A stretch of DNA of 64,000 nucleotides. Origin: Sorghum bicolor (Eukaryota > Streptophyta > Magnoliopsida > Poales > Poaceae). The notes under the pieces are model-generated. The model was not told the origin of the DNA, ran no database searches, and saw only the letters and a list, made by a program, of their open reading frames with translations. The stretch is taken from assembly GCF_000003195.3 (NCBI RefSeq), contig NC_012871.2:44998554-45062553 (forward strand), read 5' to 3'. Positions 33,901-44,849 of this stretch are shown piece by piece. The position numbers and the translations under genes are program-made. Position 1 is the stretch's first letter, and every line of letters begins with the position of its first letter.

Positions 33901-35107
33901 TCGTTTCCCCACGTTTAATTGACTCTCTAGTGCTATGATTGTTAGCGACCCTTTTCGACCCACAGGCGTGGTTACCATGGACTCGCTGTTGGTGCGCCTC
34001 CTACCCGCACCTGGCGAGCCACTTGTGACCTAGTTCAGTGGGAGGCTAGCGGACGACAATCGTGGGACTTATGAAAGCCAACTCGATAGGTGGAGCTCAT
34101 GGCCGCGAGTCGCCTCGCCATGACCATCGGGCTTTACCCCATTTTCTCGTGTGTGCTTATCTTATCTGTCTCGTATGCTTATGCCACCTAGACCCGGGCA
34201 TTTCCCTAGTTCTCACGATGGCAACCGCATCGCCTGGAACTATAGGAATGACCTTGTGCCGATTCAGAAGCACCTAGGTCGTGAAGTGTTATAAGTTGGA
34301 ATAGATCGTGGGATCGTATCACTTTTTATCCAACCGTCGTTCGTTCCATGATGAGTTGGGTCGAAAGAATGTGGACTCCATTCTTCTTCTCTCTTGTTCT
34401 CAATCCCCGTCGATCTATTAAGATGTGAATTGAGCCCGTTTTGCTTGTTTGATGTTTTGTTTCCAATCCCGCGATTTTCGCTGTTGCTATGGCGAGCAGA
34501 TCAATGGAAAGTGAAACCCGTGTCTTTTCTTGCCTTTTTGGTTCTTCATGCTTAAACTCTTATTTGTTGTACATATTTTGACCGTAGCATTTCATTGGTT
34601 CTCGCAGTGACAACCGCACTGCTAAGAACCCTAGAGATGTCTTAGTGCATTTGGTGCACCTAGGTTGTGGTACCCTACAAGTAGTTTGAGCACTCATGTT
34701 CCTTGTGTGTCACTCCTTCTGATTCCCCGCCTCCTACCATGGCGAGTGGATTGGAGGGAGTATATCACTTCCCTTCTCTTCTCTTTTTGTTCCACCCTCT
34801 CTTGGCTCTCGCCAACTACAATGGCGTATGGATTAAGAGAGACCGGAACTTCTCGTGCTCATAGTCTTTTCGATTCCTGTCGACCTCTATGACACTTGGA
34901 TCGGAAGACCGTAAGCCGTGGTGTTTACTTAGAATAAGTTAGGGTCTACGCCTTTGTTATTAAAGCCGTACAGGTTGACATGATCAACCCGGGAAGTACT
35001 GGCTAGGCCAAGACTCCAGCTTGTACTTAGTGAACAACCATTCCCAATTCTTTTAGCCCAGGGATCGGACATCCACCGATAGCCATGGAACGGGACGGAT
35101 GTACGAC
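30940..35107 (+). mobile_element. LTR3, left part (interrupted by Athila-like element C)
   Basis: It starts TGTAACATCCC. Two private changes are seen: a 108-bp tandem duplication at about 31910-32125, and an 886-bp deletion at 35082/35083 relative to LTR1 (missing LTR1 3691-4576). The insertion of element C follows 25 bp later. The duplication is a multiple of three and lengthens the spurious GC-rich ORF. Confidence 0.9.
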
Positions 35108-36491
35108 TGTTGATATTTGGTAACGCAATTAGAAAATGATCCGCAAGCGCACGGATATCGGTGAGCATTTCACCCGGGAGGTTATCCAGAGTTATCGTAT
35201 TTATATTTTTACCACTGGGAGAAAGGGTGCATCTGACTAACCAAATCTATTGCTACTATCCCTTTAGGCTAAAAAGAATGTCTCTCGATGTGAGTGATGT
35301 ATAGAGAAGACTGCAACCGTAGTCTCGTTCTAACCTTGGTAAGGATGATCTACTGTTCTATTGGGGAGGCTCACGGAATCTAGACAACACAAAGGATGTT
35401 CGACCCGCACCTATAACCCTACCCGTCCTGCTAACGAGATGTGATCTGCAAAGGTAACTCGGAAATGTCACGTTCCTCGCTACTACCACGGTCCAGCTAG
35501 TCAGGGGATATCTATGAGTACCCTAGCCTAAACACCACATTTACGCTAACAAGTGATTACTCTAATACTCAACCGGAAGAGGATTAAAGTAAACTCATAA
35601 ACCAAAGAACAATAAAACAAGAACTTACTAGTATTAGAAGTCGAATTACTGAAGAATCTTAGAAGCAAGCCTCGGGTTAGGAGACTTGATCCCGTAGGTA
35701 CAACTCGGAGTAGACACCGACAGGCCGGCCTTCCTCCGATCCACACCTCCACTCTATCTCTCTCAATCTAGTAGAAACTAGAAGATCTATCTCTACTTTA
35801 CATTGATTGCTAAGCCTAAAAAGAAATATTATTTAGAGAAGAGGTTTTCCTTCGAGGGCACCCCTCAATCTCTATGATAATTTCTTCATGTCTTCTCTAG
35901 GGGCCAGGGGGGTCTCCTTATATAGTCCTCCCCTTCTATGCGTTTTTGGTTCAGCAGGCGATGTGGTACTGAACTTTTCACCATATCTCATTAAAATGCA
36001 CATAGGCCTTAATGGACCAAAATCTGATTTGGGCCCAATTAATCCCGCAGCTCTTTTATATGGAGTCCTTCTTTTATTAATATCTCTTGATTCAGAACTC
36101 CAAATATAGCAAATAATATATGCATTTCGATCAGCTCGACGAGATCTTTGCAATGGTGTACTCCATTCTGTGATTGGTGGAAACACCTGGGCGGGCGCCC
36201 AAGGGGAGAGGGCGGGCGCCCTGCCCCCGCGTCCGTTCGGCCTCCCGTTCGTTCCCGTGGCTTCTGGAGTCTTCTAGATGATAGAAAATTACGCGGCACG
36301 TTAATATCTCTATGTAATCCCGACGTGTGGGCCTTTCTTCCATATTTCCTGATAACCCCCTGTAGAAATAGACAAACACCAAAACTCATGGAATTCTGTC
36401 AGATAAAACTCTAAGTCTAGATGTTGATTTCATTTGGATCCTTTTCTTTGTTTATTTGATAATTAAATTTGATACTTAAGGACCGTCAACA
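35108..36491 (-). repeat. LTR of element C (3' LTR in element sense)
   Basis: It begins TGTTGATATTTGG and ends ACCGTCAACA on the plus strand. A minus-strand TATA box (ACTATATAAGG) lies near 35916-35926. Two GGGCGGGCGCCC motifs, 21 bp apart, are at 36189 and 36210, upstream of it. Confidence 0.92.
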
Positions 36492-36506
36492 AACTCCCCC
36501 AAGCTT
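36492..36506 (-). promoter_or_regulatory. Polypurine tract of element C
   Basis: The minus strand reads AAGCTTGGGGGAGTT directly before the LTR start. Confidence 0.75.
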
Positions 36507-38634
36507 ACCTCTTGCTCGTCCCTGAGCAAGGATGAACTCAAGAGTTTCTGCAGTGGTTTCATTTCTTAGAAGTACACACGCATTTAAGCAAGATCTCATC
36601 TCTGAGTTAGAATAAACTGTTAAGACTTAAAACTTACTTACTTTACCTACACCATAGGACTTGTAACCGTCACTTCTGTATTGAGTGGTTAAAAGATAGA
36701 ACAGTCTAGCCAAGTGCCATGTCTCTTATTCTTGCTCAGCTATAGCTCTGGGGTTTTTTGCAGATTTTCAAATAAAACTCAGAAATTCCTTGTATGATTC
36801 TCTCAGGTCTCTCTTTTGTGGTATTTTTGGATCCTTACCAAGGCAGTGATGGTATATGCCTTCTCTCAAGATATGTGGTATTTGTGGTATGAAGCATAGT
36901 GACATTGTCTTCTCTCTCACCCTACTCTAATAAGGCTTTAATATCTGGAGCTCATAGGTGGGAGATAAAGTATACATACTTACAAGACATTTATTGCATA
37001 GTCAAACCATGGATCCAAAGAAACAAATCAATAAGCCAAATCAAGATGTGCATGTGAATGGTGTATGGTGATGATGGTGATAATGGTGGTGGAAGTCTAA
37101 TTCTACTTTGCTCTTTGAGGGGATACATACCTTCCTTGCTTTTGAAACTTTATGAGGAGAATGAGATGCTCTATATTTTCTTTCTCTTTCCTCTCAGGTG
37201 GGTATCTTGTACCCCTAATTCTACTGTCGGACACTTGTCCATTTTTACCTCTCGTCTCACTTTTTTTTTCTTCGAGGTTCCGGACACTTGCCCCTTTTTA
37301 TTTCCTCGTATATTATTTATTTTATTATTATTTTTTTTCCTTTTTTTTCTTTTTTTTAGAGCACTCATTTCCTGAAATAATATAGCAAGTGGTAGTAACC
37401 AAGATAACTCGAGCATTTATTTCACAGGGAATAACAGGGATAGGAAAATATTTTTGGCTATTCTCTCCCGGATTAGGAGTAGAATAATTTCGGGTAAATG
37501 TGGAGATGGAAATGAGTGGATATATGTGGATGGTACTTCCGGAGTAGAAGTAGCATGTATGAGTGAACGTGCAAGTGAATCTTGATTTTAACCACATGAC
37601 AAGCTCCTAAGGGTCTACACAGCTTGACCACACTCAATGCTCATAAGCAGTAAAAAGTAAATGTGTGGCTCAAAGTCTAGCAAGCATGTATATATGGCTG
37701 TGGTAGGATTTTAAACTCTCATCATACAGGAACTCATCATGTGATATTTTAAAGATTTTCAAAGATAAAATTCTCCAGAATTCTAGCATCTCTAGGAACA
37801 GATAAACAGCAGCTCAACCTTCCCATATCGTATCCGTTAACAACTTAGACATCAGATCAAGTTTTCATCCCACAAGTTTAGGTCTAGAGCAAGCCTTAAA
37901 TTATAACAGTTATATCTAAACTTGAGAGAGAACTTCAAATTTGCAAATTAGGCAGAGCAACTATTCATCATATCCATGCTTAAGTTTTATTAGATACAGA
38001 TTAGCATAGCCACTTTATTTATTTATTAAACACACTAAGCAAAATATATATAAGCATAAAATCTTTATTTGGTTTTTCATAGTTATGTGTATTTATATTC
38101 TAATATAGTATAAGTATAAAGATAGATAGAAATACTTATCGAGATAAATGGGGGTGCTCTCCTCCAAGCTGAATTTTGACGTAATTTCTCTTGATGTAGC
38201 TAGCAGGTGGCAGAGGTGTGTTTGAAAGTCAGCAATATTTTGACAGCGATTAGAATGTCCTCCGTCTGCTAGTCTTCTTGATTCTTAAATTCTGTGGAGC
38301 TCAAATAGACAACAAAGCTTGTGGAACTGATTAAGTGTTAGCATAAATATCTAGCCTTTATTATCTTGAGACTCCTTAATAATTATTACTCCCTGTTTTT
38401 ATATTTTTGTTTTTATAAAGTAGAAAAATATTTATTTTATTTTTATGCCACCACAGTGAATGTACTTATGGGTTTTATGCCACTCGTCTACTCACATGGG
38501 GCTTACAGTTTTTTTCATATTTTTATTTTCTTTCTAGGATAATACGAACATGATTAACTAAGTAAACTATTTGAAATAATTAAAAGGGAAAGGATAACTA
38601 CCAAGTTTACCTCTTGGCAAGGCGTTCGGTGTTT
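36507..38634 (-). other. Non-coding 3' region of element C
   Basis: This AT-rich stretch, with T-runs near 37258-37360, aligns in style and position with 13752-15131 of element B. The ORF-1-like gene of B is absent here. No gene is seen. Confidence 0.55.
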
Positions 38635-39461
38635 TTAAGTCCTCCGAGCGGGACTCTCCATTTTCTTAATCGTCCTGGGATTCGCTGGATGACGTAGTCG
38701 GTGTTCCGGTGGCGCCTCCTCTTCGTGTGTAACTATATTCTCTCTCCACACCTGACTCGGTGCTACGGTCTCCTCAGGACAGTTATGTTCAAGTGGTATG
38801 TCTTCAGTCCTTATCACTTCTCCTTCGTAGTCTACCCATCCGTCCTTGATGATTTGCCTCCTCTGGTTGCGGTTGCGATGTCTTCTTCTTGTCCTGACCT
38901 GCTTAGAGTCTTCAACTATATAGTTAGGGTCAGTAAAACAGCGGCATACCTTCTCAGAGGAGAAGTGTATGTGGACTTCTCCGGTTCTAATATAGATGAT
39001 GGCTTTGATAGTGCTGAGGAACTGTCTTCCAAGGATGGTGGGTGGATCATATTCATCTTCTCCCATGTCAATAACTTGAAAGTCATCTATAGCTGAATGT
39101 ATATTGGTTGTAGGGGCATGGTTTCATGCAGGAGCTGATAAGTGACTACGGCCATTATGTTGACGTCAGATCCGGTGTCGTAGAGTGTCTTCTGAAAAGA
39201 GTATCTGTTGTTTGTGCATTCGATTCTTGGAACACCAGGGTCGTCCTTCTTGATCAAGAAAGGTGACTTGAGTCGACGATCTTGACCTCCTTGAGCTGCA
39301 GTGACCATCTTAGCTGACTCGGTCCACATTTGCTTGTTCCTGTTCCTCCTGTTGGTCCTCTTCCTTGGTTCATGTCGGGATTGCTCTGAAATTTGTGTAG
39401 TCTTGTTCTTGAAGGAAAGTCTCCTTCTCTCCCTTGATGTAGAAACTGATCTTGGCAGCAT
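38635..39461 (-). pseudogene. Protease-like region 2 of element C
   Basis: Two overlapping frames together make one domain. The upstream frame carries SPFLIKKDDPGVPRIEC, then LYDTGSDVNIM with a canonical DTG. The downstream frame carries PPTILGRQFLSTIKAIIY and a basic linker (RTRRRHRNRNQRRQ). A frame break lies near 39070-39090. The N-terminal block matches the spacer before the protease in element B (SPFITKKDDPGLPTITC). By inference it is a gag-pol remnant whose downstream pol is lost. Confidence 0.7.
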
Positions 39462-39939
39462 TAGCGTAGATGACAGCTCTGGTGTTTAGGAATGGCCTCC
39501 CTAAGATGATGGGTACCCTCTCCTCAGTACCAGTCTCTATCACCACGAAGTTTGCTGGAGCGTATAAGGTACCAACTCGGACGCAGAGGTTCTTCAATAT
39601 TTCCTTTGGGAAACTGAGTGTCCGATCTGCAACCCTGGGCATAATGTTGACGCTGGAGCCAAAGTCGCAGAGTGCTTCTGGGAAGTCCACCATGCCGATG
39701 GAGATCGGGATGACGGGACGTCCTAGATCACCTCTCTGAGTAATTAGGCCTCTGTTGATTCCAACCTTGATGTTGTTGAGGACGGTTGTAGTAATAGTTG
39801 TTATTGTTGTTGATGTAGTTGACGTCCTCAAGCATCTTAGGGCAGTGATTGCCTGAGTGTCCAGTATCTCCAGTGTGTTTGTGCTCGTAGATCCTAGTTC
39901 TTCACTTGGTGGAATCTGGGAGTTGTAAAACTCCTTCAT
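39370..39939 (-). pseudogene. Gag tail and protease-like region 1 of element C
   Basis: The start of this frame is out of register. In another frame the segment near 39840-39900 reads as a degenerate knuckle containing GDTGHSGNHCP and an N-rich run, as in element B. The remaining part has ALCDFGSSVNIMPRV, with DFG instead of DTG, and VPIILGRPFLNT. It is followed directly by protease-like region 2, giving two protease domains in tandem. They differ from each other, so this is unlikely to be a simple recent duplication. Confidence 0.7.
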
Positions 39940-41165
39940 ATTATGCTCGAAGTGTTTCTGCTCATAGAGACAAGGTAGAGATCAAGTGCATGGGCCCTGT
40001 TGGTGGAAAACACCAACAGAACCAAAAGTGTATTTGTTCCTCTCTAACCTTAAGCATAGTGAGCAAGACAAAGTTGATGGATCATGAGTGTAGCATTTGT
40101 CAGATCAGATGGCTCAACCTAATGGAAAGATAATCTATCTATATTTATGTTTTGTTTATATCTTCCAAAGATTGGATGTGCAATACTTTAGCTTATATGA
40201 TTAGAAGTGTGGGGTCACGAAGGTAGTACTAAGAACAAAGATTAAAGGACTAAACATGTTGAATTAATTGAGTTGGTTAATTTGGAGTTATAAATCATAC
40301 ATGTTTGTCTCTTTATTTATGTGAATGCTAGAACCAAGGAGGAGCTTATAAAAGTGTTAGTCAAGTACCTTAAGATGTTACCTTATTTGAAGAGTGATGG
40401 TACAGTATCACCTTGTGGAAGCTTTCCTTTCTTAGCGGTTGTGCATCGTGTTTGTGGCACCCTCCATGAATCATCTCTTATGAGCTACGTCTTTCTTGTG
40501 CAAATTGTTAAACTTCATGTGTCACTTTCTTCATCTCTAATGAGTTTGCATCTCAGGACTTCCCAGGTTGATATTGAAAGTTTTCCTACAGGGGTTAGTC
40601 CAACAAAATATACCAATATCTACTCAAGCAGTTTTTAGTTCAGTAACCAAACTAGACTCCATGTCTAATCAGATTAAGGAAGGCTATTTAATCTAAGCAC
40701 CACGCTTAATTTAAATGCCATTGGAAATGTGACCAGTACTTCCAAACTAACACTTACTAGGATAAACAAAGGTAGCATGATGGCTTTTATAGAGATCTAC
40801 TCAAGTGGAGATGAAGTAGTTTGATTAGTATTTAACAAATTGAGCATGTCTCAAAGGTAAGGACAACCAACATAGCAACATGGCAAAGGATGTTTTATGT
40901 AAAGTACTCCCCCAAGCTTGAATTTTGCAAAATTCAAGATTGAATGAATTTAATTTAATGTTGCATGATGATTGGTTGGGCATACCTTGCGCTTGTCATT
41001 CATCCGATCTTCTTGCTCCAATCCTAGAAAGGTTAGTGGCAAGAATACCCGAAGGAATATTTCTACAATTATCTTTATATGCTCAATACACAAGGCAATG
41101 TTGCAAATAATTAGAAGTGCTTGTTTTAGGACACTAAGCTTGTCCTTGGGGAACCATCAATTAAC
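39940..41165. other. Interior of element C of unclear origin
   Basis: It is AT-rich with no conserved frame. On the minus strand a polypurine-like CAAGCTTGGGGGAGT lies at 40907-40921, away from any LTR. Gag capsid sequence like that of element B is not found. Confidence 0.5.
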
Positions 41166-41981
41166 TCAACGAGATCTGCAATATTTATTATAGACATATG
41201 CATCGACAACCGCCCTTTTAAAGTTTTTATAAATAGAAAAGAAGAGAGGGTTGGAGATCTCAAATGTGGTAAGGATGGAGAGACAAATTGATTGGAGAGA
41301 TGTTTTATATGAGCAAGGACTAGGTGAGGTATTTATGAAATAACTTCCATGCTCACTGTTGTTTCTCTCATTCTCAAACTCCAAGGATGATTCTTCATGA
41401 ATGCTTAAAATTCCTCTAGGATTGTCTCTCAAGTTTGTTTTATCTATCCATTCAATGGTGATAGCACATGGATTTTTAATGCCCTCTAGCCATTGATGTT
41501 GCTCTTCTCGATCCTCCTTCTTATGCATGGGATGTCTAGATAGATTCATAGGATTATCAGGAGGTTCAAGAGAAAGAGCATAGTAGAATTTATTAAGCTC
41601 AAGGATGGGTTGGATAGCTGAATCATGGGACTGAAATGTTTGGAAATCGGCTATTGAAACTTCCTTTCCTCGTCTGGGAGATGATTCCTTCTCTATCTCT
41701 AAGATTATTCTATGAAGGCTAGTACAAGAAGGATGTCCACAAATGAAGACATACCTTCCTTTACTAATAGATAAAGAAATAATGACTCTACCAAAGGTTA
41801 TATGATTAAGACCAATGTGAAAATATCTAGGAAAAACATGGTCTTGTAGGGCTAGGTCTAAACCAGAATTTATAAAAAGATTAACAGATTCCCTAGGTGT
41901 AGCTAAAAGTGCATTATCTTCTTGATTAAAAGATAGGACCTCAGGTATAGAAAAGGGTTGGTTTTGACCTATTGCAATCAA
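41166..41981 (-). CDS. Unknown 271-codon ORF of element C
   Basis: The frame is uninterrupted for 271 codons, in the first position after the PBS in element sense. No domain is recognised. Blocks that look conserved include PRYFHIGLNHITFGRVI, LELNKFYYALSLEPPDNP, an acidic NERNNSEHGSYFI stretch, and a C-terminal AVVDAYVYNKYCRSR. I have a faint memory of similar C-termini in hypothetical proteins of grass retrotransposons but cannot name a family. The start codon is uncertain; no signal peptide or membrane segment is apparent. It could be an accessory retroelement gene or a captured, decayed host frame. Confidence 0.5.
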   Translation of the reverse strand: MIAIGQNQPFSIPEVLSFNQEDNALLATPRESVNLFINSGLDLALQDHVFPRYFHIGLNHITFGRVIISLSISKGRYVFICGHPSCTSLHRIILEIEKESSPRRGKEVSIADFQTFQSHDSAIQPILELNKFYYALSLEPPDNPMNLSRHPMHKKEDREEQHQWLEGIKNPCAITIEWIDKTNLRDNPRGILSIHEESSLEFENERNNSEHGSYFINTSPSPCSYKTSLQSICLSILTTFEISNPLFFSIYKNFKRAVVDAYVYNKYCRSR

Positions 41982-42178
41982 CTCCGGACACAGATCATAA
42001 TTAGGGGCAGGACGTGTTGACTCCCATGGTCTATGGCTGGTTTCTGAAGTGCAAAGAATTTAATAATAGGTATGGAATTTGAGTTATCCATAAAAATAAA
42101 AAGATAAAAGAATAAAAGTATAAAAGTATAATACAAGATAATAGCAAGACTCAAAGTTATCTCAGCAAACCGTCTTTC

Positions 42179-42196
42179 TCCCCGGCAACGGCGTCA
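42179..42196 (-). promoter_or_regulatory. Primer binding site of element C, tRNA-Asp type with one mismatch
   Basis: The minus strand reads TGACGCCGTTGCCGGGGA, one base different from the PBS of element B, eight bases from the LTR. Confidence 0.85.
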
Positions 42197-42204
42197 GAAA
42201 TACT

Positions 42205-43588
42205 TGTTGATATTTGGTAACGCAATTAGAAAATGATCCGCAAGCGCACGGATATCGGTGAGCATTTCACCCGGGAGGTTATCCAGAGTTATCGTATTTA
42301 TATTTTTACCACTGGGAGAAAGGGTGCATCTGACTAACCAAATCTATTGCTACTATCCCTTTAGGCTACAAAGAATGTCTCTCGATGTGAGTGATGTATA
42401 GAGAAGACTGCAACCGTAGTCTCGTTCTAACCTTGGTAAGGATGATCTACTGTTCTATTGGGGAGGCTCACGGAATCTAGACAACACAAAGGATGTTCGA
42501 CCCGCACCTATAACCCTACCCGTCCTGCTAACGAGATGTGATCTGCAAAGGTAACTCGGAAATGTCACGTTCCTCGCTACTACCACGGTCCAGCTAGTCA
42601 GGGGATATCTATGAGTACTCTAGCCTAAACACCACGTTTACGCTAACAAGTGATTACTCTAATACTCAACCGGAAGAGGATTAAAGTAAACTCATAAACC
42701 AAAGAACAATAAAACAAGAACTTACTAGTATTAGAAGTCGAATTACTGAAGAATCTTAGAAGCAAGCCTCGGGTTAGGAGACTTGATCCCGTAGGTACAA
42801 CTCGGAGTAGACACCGACAGGCCGGCCTTCCTCCGATCCACACCTCCACTTTATCTCTCTCAATCTAGTAGAAACTAGAAGATCTATCTCTACTTTACAT
42901 TGATTGCTAAGCCTAAAAAGAAATATTATTTAGAGAAGAGGTTTTCCTTTGAGGGCACCCCTCAATCTCTATGATAATTTCTTCATGTCTTCTCTAGGGG
43001 CCAGGGGGGTCTCCTTATATAGTCCTCCCCTTCTATGCGTTTTTGGTTCAGCAGGCGATGTGGTACTGAACTTTCCACCATATCTCATTAAAATGCACAT
43101 AGGCCTTAATGGACCAAAATCTGATTTGGGCCCAATTAATCCCGCAGCTCTTTTATATGGAGTCCTTCTTTTATTAATATCTCTTGATTCCAAACTCCAA
43201 ATATAGCAAATAATATATGCATTTCGATCAGCTCGACGAGATCTTTGCAATGGTGTACTCCATTCTGTGATTGGTGGAAACACCTGGGCGGGCGCCCAAG
43301 GGGAGAGGGCGGGCGCCCTGCCCCGGGGTCCTTTCGGCCTCTCGTTCGTTCCCGTGGCTTCTGGAGTCTTCTAGATGATAGAAAATTGCGCGGCACGTTA
43401 ATATCTCTATGTAATCCCAACGTGTGGGCCTTTCTTCCATATTTCCTGATAACCCCCTGCAGAAATAGACAAACACCAAAACTCGTGGAATTCTGTCAGA
43501 TAAAACCCTAAGTCTAGATGTTGATTTCATTTGGATCCTTTTCTTTGTTTATTTGATAATTAAATTTGATACTTAAGGACCGTCAACA
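42205..43588 (-). repeat. LTR of element C (5' LTR in element sense)
   Basis: It is 1,384 bp, the same length as its partner. The GGGCGGGCGCCC motifs recur near 43286 and 43307. Differences from the partner cluster around 43325-43345. Confidence 0.92.
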
Positions 43589-44658
43589 ACGACCAGCTAG
43601 TGCGGTGCCACTACTACTAGGTTGATAGCAGATAGTGTAGGGAGGTACGGGCATGAGGACCCACTCCCTCCTAAGACACCGTAGTGACCTTGGGGGCCCG
43701 GTACTACGCCTCACAGTCTCAGCATGCCGGTGGTACTCCGGTATGGCCCCAGTTCTGAGTGGTAGGGTGGCATCACATTTAGTTGGGAGGCAGCTCGGAA
43801 TCAGCCTAGACGGGGGCCACCGTCGATGATGGTGATCTTGTGGTTAGTGTAAACCTCTGCAGAGTTTGGTTGATCGATCGATACATATGCCGATTTGTCG
43901 GCTATGGACCTTTCCTAAGTACAGCTTCACTTGACTAGAGAGAGGAGTCCCTTCTACCTTCCCCTGGGTTTGTGTTGGATCCGGCGTTGGCCGTTGAGGC
44001 AAGGCACGAGCGGGAGTCGTACTTGCCGCCTAGAGAGTGAGAGTGTGGTGAGATGTGTGTGATGGGATGGATGGATGGACGTGTGGTTGAGATGGATTAA
44101 AACCTGATGAATTATTATTATAAAATACTGATGAACTTGCATAGGAAAAACTACAGCCATATATATAGGCCTCTTGAATCACCCTTTGCATTCCACTTAC
44201 CACAAAGCTTACGCAAAAGCATAGAGTGGGAGCCCGTGGCCAGTACAAATCGTACTGAAAATTGTTTAGCAGGTCTTGAACGTGGTCTACGATAATAACC
44301 ACGGAGAATAGAAGGATTAGGTGGTCTCGTTCCTGTGCTCAAGTTTGGTTCGGAGATGAAGGCTACGCTCGCTGATAATTACGTCGACTCTGATGATTGC
44401 CCGTGAAGGAGGAGCCTTCACCGCCAACGCGCTACATCGACTTTGATAAAGACCCACGTGTGTTTCCGCTAGAAAAACAATGTAATAGGCTTGTTAACTA
44501 AGAGTTGCAAAGTAAAAGTGTTGTAATCTTCTTTTTCACGATGTATGACTGTGATAACAGCTGATATATGATAATGTGATGGCTCAATTTCTGAATTATC
44601 ACATTATAATTCGAATCTGAGGATTTTTCCCCTTTGTGGAAAAATCTAGGTCGTTTCA
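43589..44658 (+). mobile_element. LTR3, right part
   Basis: It resumes with the ACGAC duplication and runs to ...GTTTCA at 44658, matching the LTR1 end at 5666. No PBS follows, so this is the true 3' end of the scaffold element. ACATC at 44659-44663 would be the target duplication, whose partner lies outside the window. Confidence 0.88.
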
Positions 44659-44849
44659 ACATCGAATTTTTAGACATATGCATAAAGCATTAAATATAGA
44701 TGAAAAAAAAACTAATTACACAATTTATCTGTAATTTGCGAAACGAATCTTTTAAGTCTAGTTAGTCTATAATTGGACAATATTTGTTACATACAAACGA
44801 AAGTGCTACAGCAGCCGTTTTCCAAAAATTTTTGGAACTAAACAAGGCC
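44659..44849 (-). mobile_element. Tourist-like MITE, truncated by the scaffold retroelement
   Basis: On the minus strand it begins GGCCTTGTTTAGTTCC and contains the TAGCACTTTCGTTTGTA and AATATTGTCCAAT blocks that I know from very common grass MITEs of PIF/Harbinger (Tourist) type. TAA follows the TIR at 44850-44852, matching the family's usual TSD. The other half should lie left of the window. Confidence 0.7.

Larger units (their letters stand above)
35108..43588 (-). mobile_element. Athila-like retrotransposon C, non-autonomous and chimeric
   Basis: Two 1,384-bp LTRs (35108-36491 and 42205-43588) differ at roughly 17 sites by eye. The duplication ACGAC flanks the element (35103-35107 and 43589-43593). 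PBS and PPT place it on the minus strand. Its LTR shares blocks with element B (for example CCGCAAGCGCAC and a TATCGTA..TTATATTTT segment), so B and C are related families. Inside are a 271-codon ORF of unknown function and two tandem protease-like regions. There is no reverse transcriptase or integrase. The higher LTR divergence suggests it is older than B. Confidence 0.92.

Noticed and set aside
39370..39939. A complete gag-protease gene
   Set aside because: The zinc-knuckle segment is out of frame with the protease, the capsid part is missing, and reverse transcriptase is absent.
40321..40638. 105-codon plus-strand ORF inside element C
   Set aside because: It is on the strand opposite to the element's genes, has no domain and biased composition, and starts within AT-rich repeat sequence.
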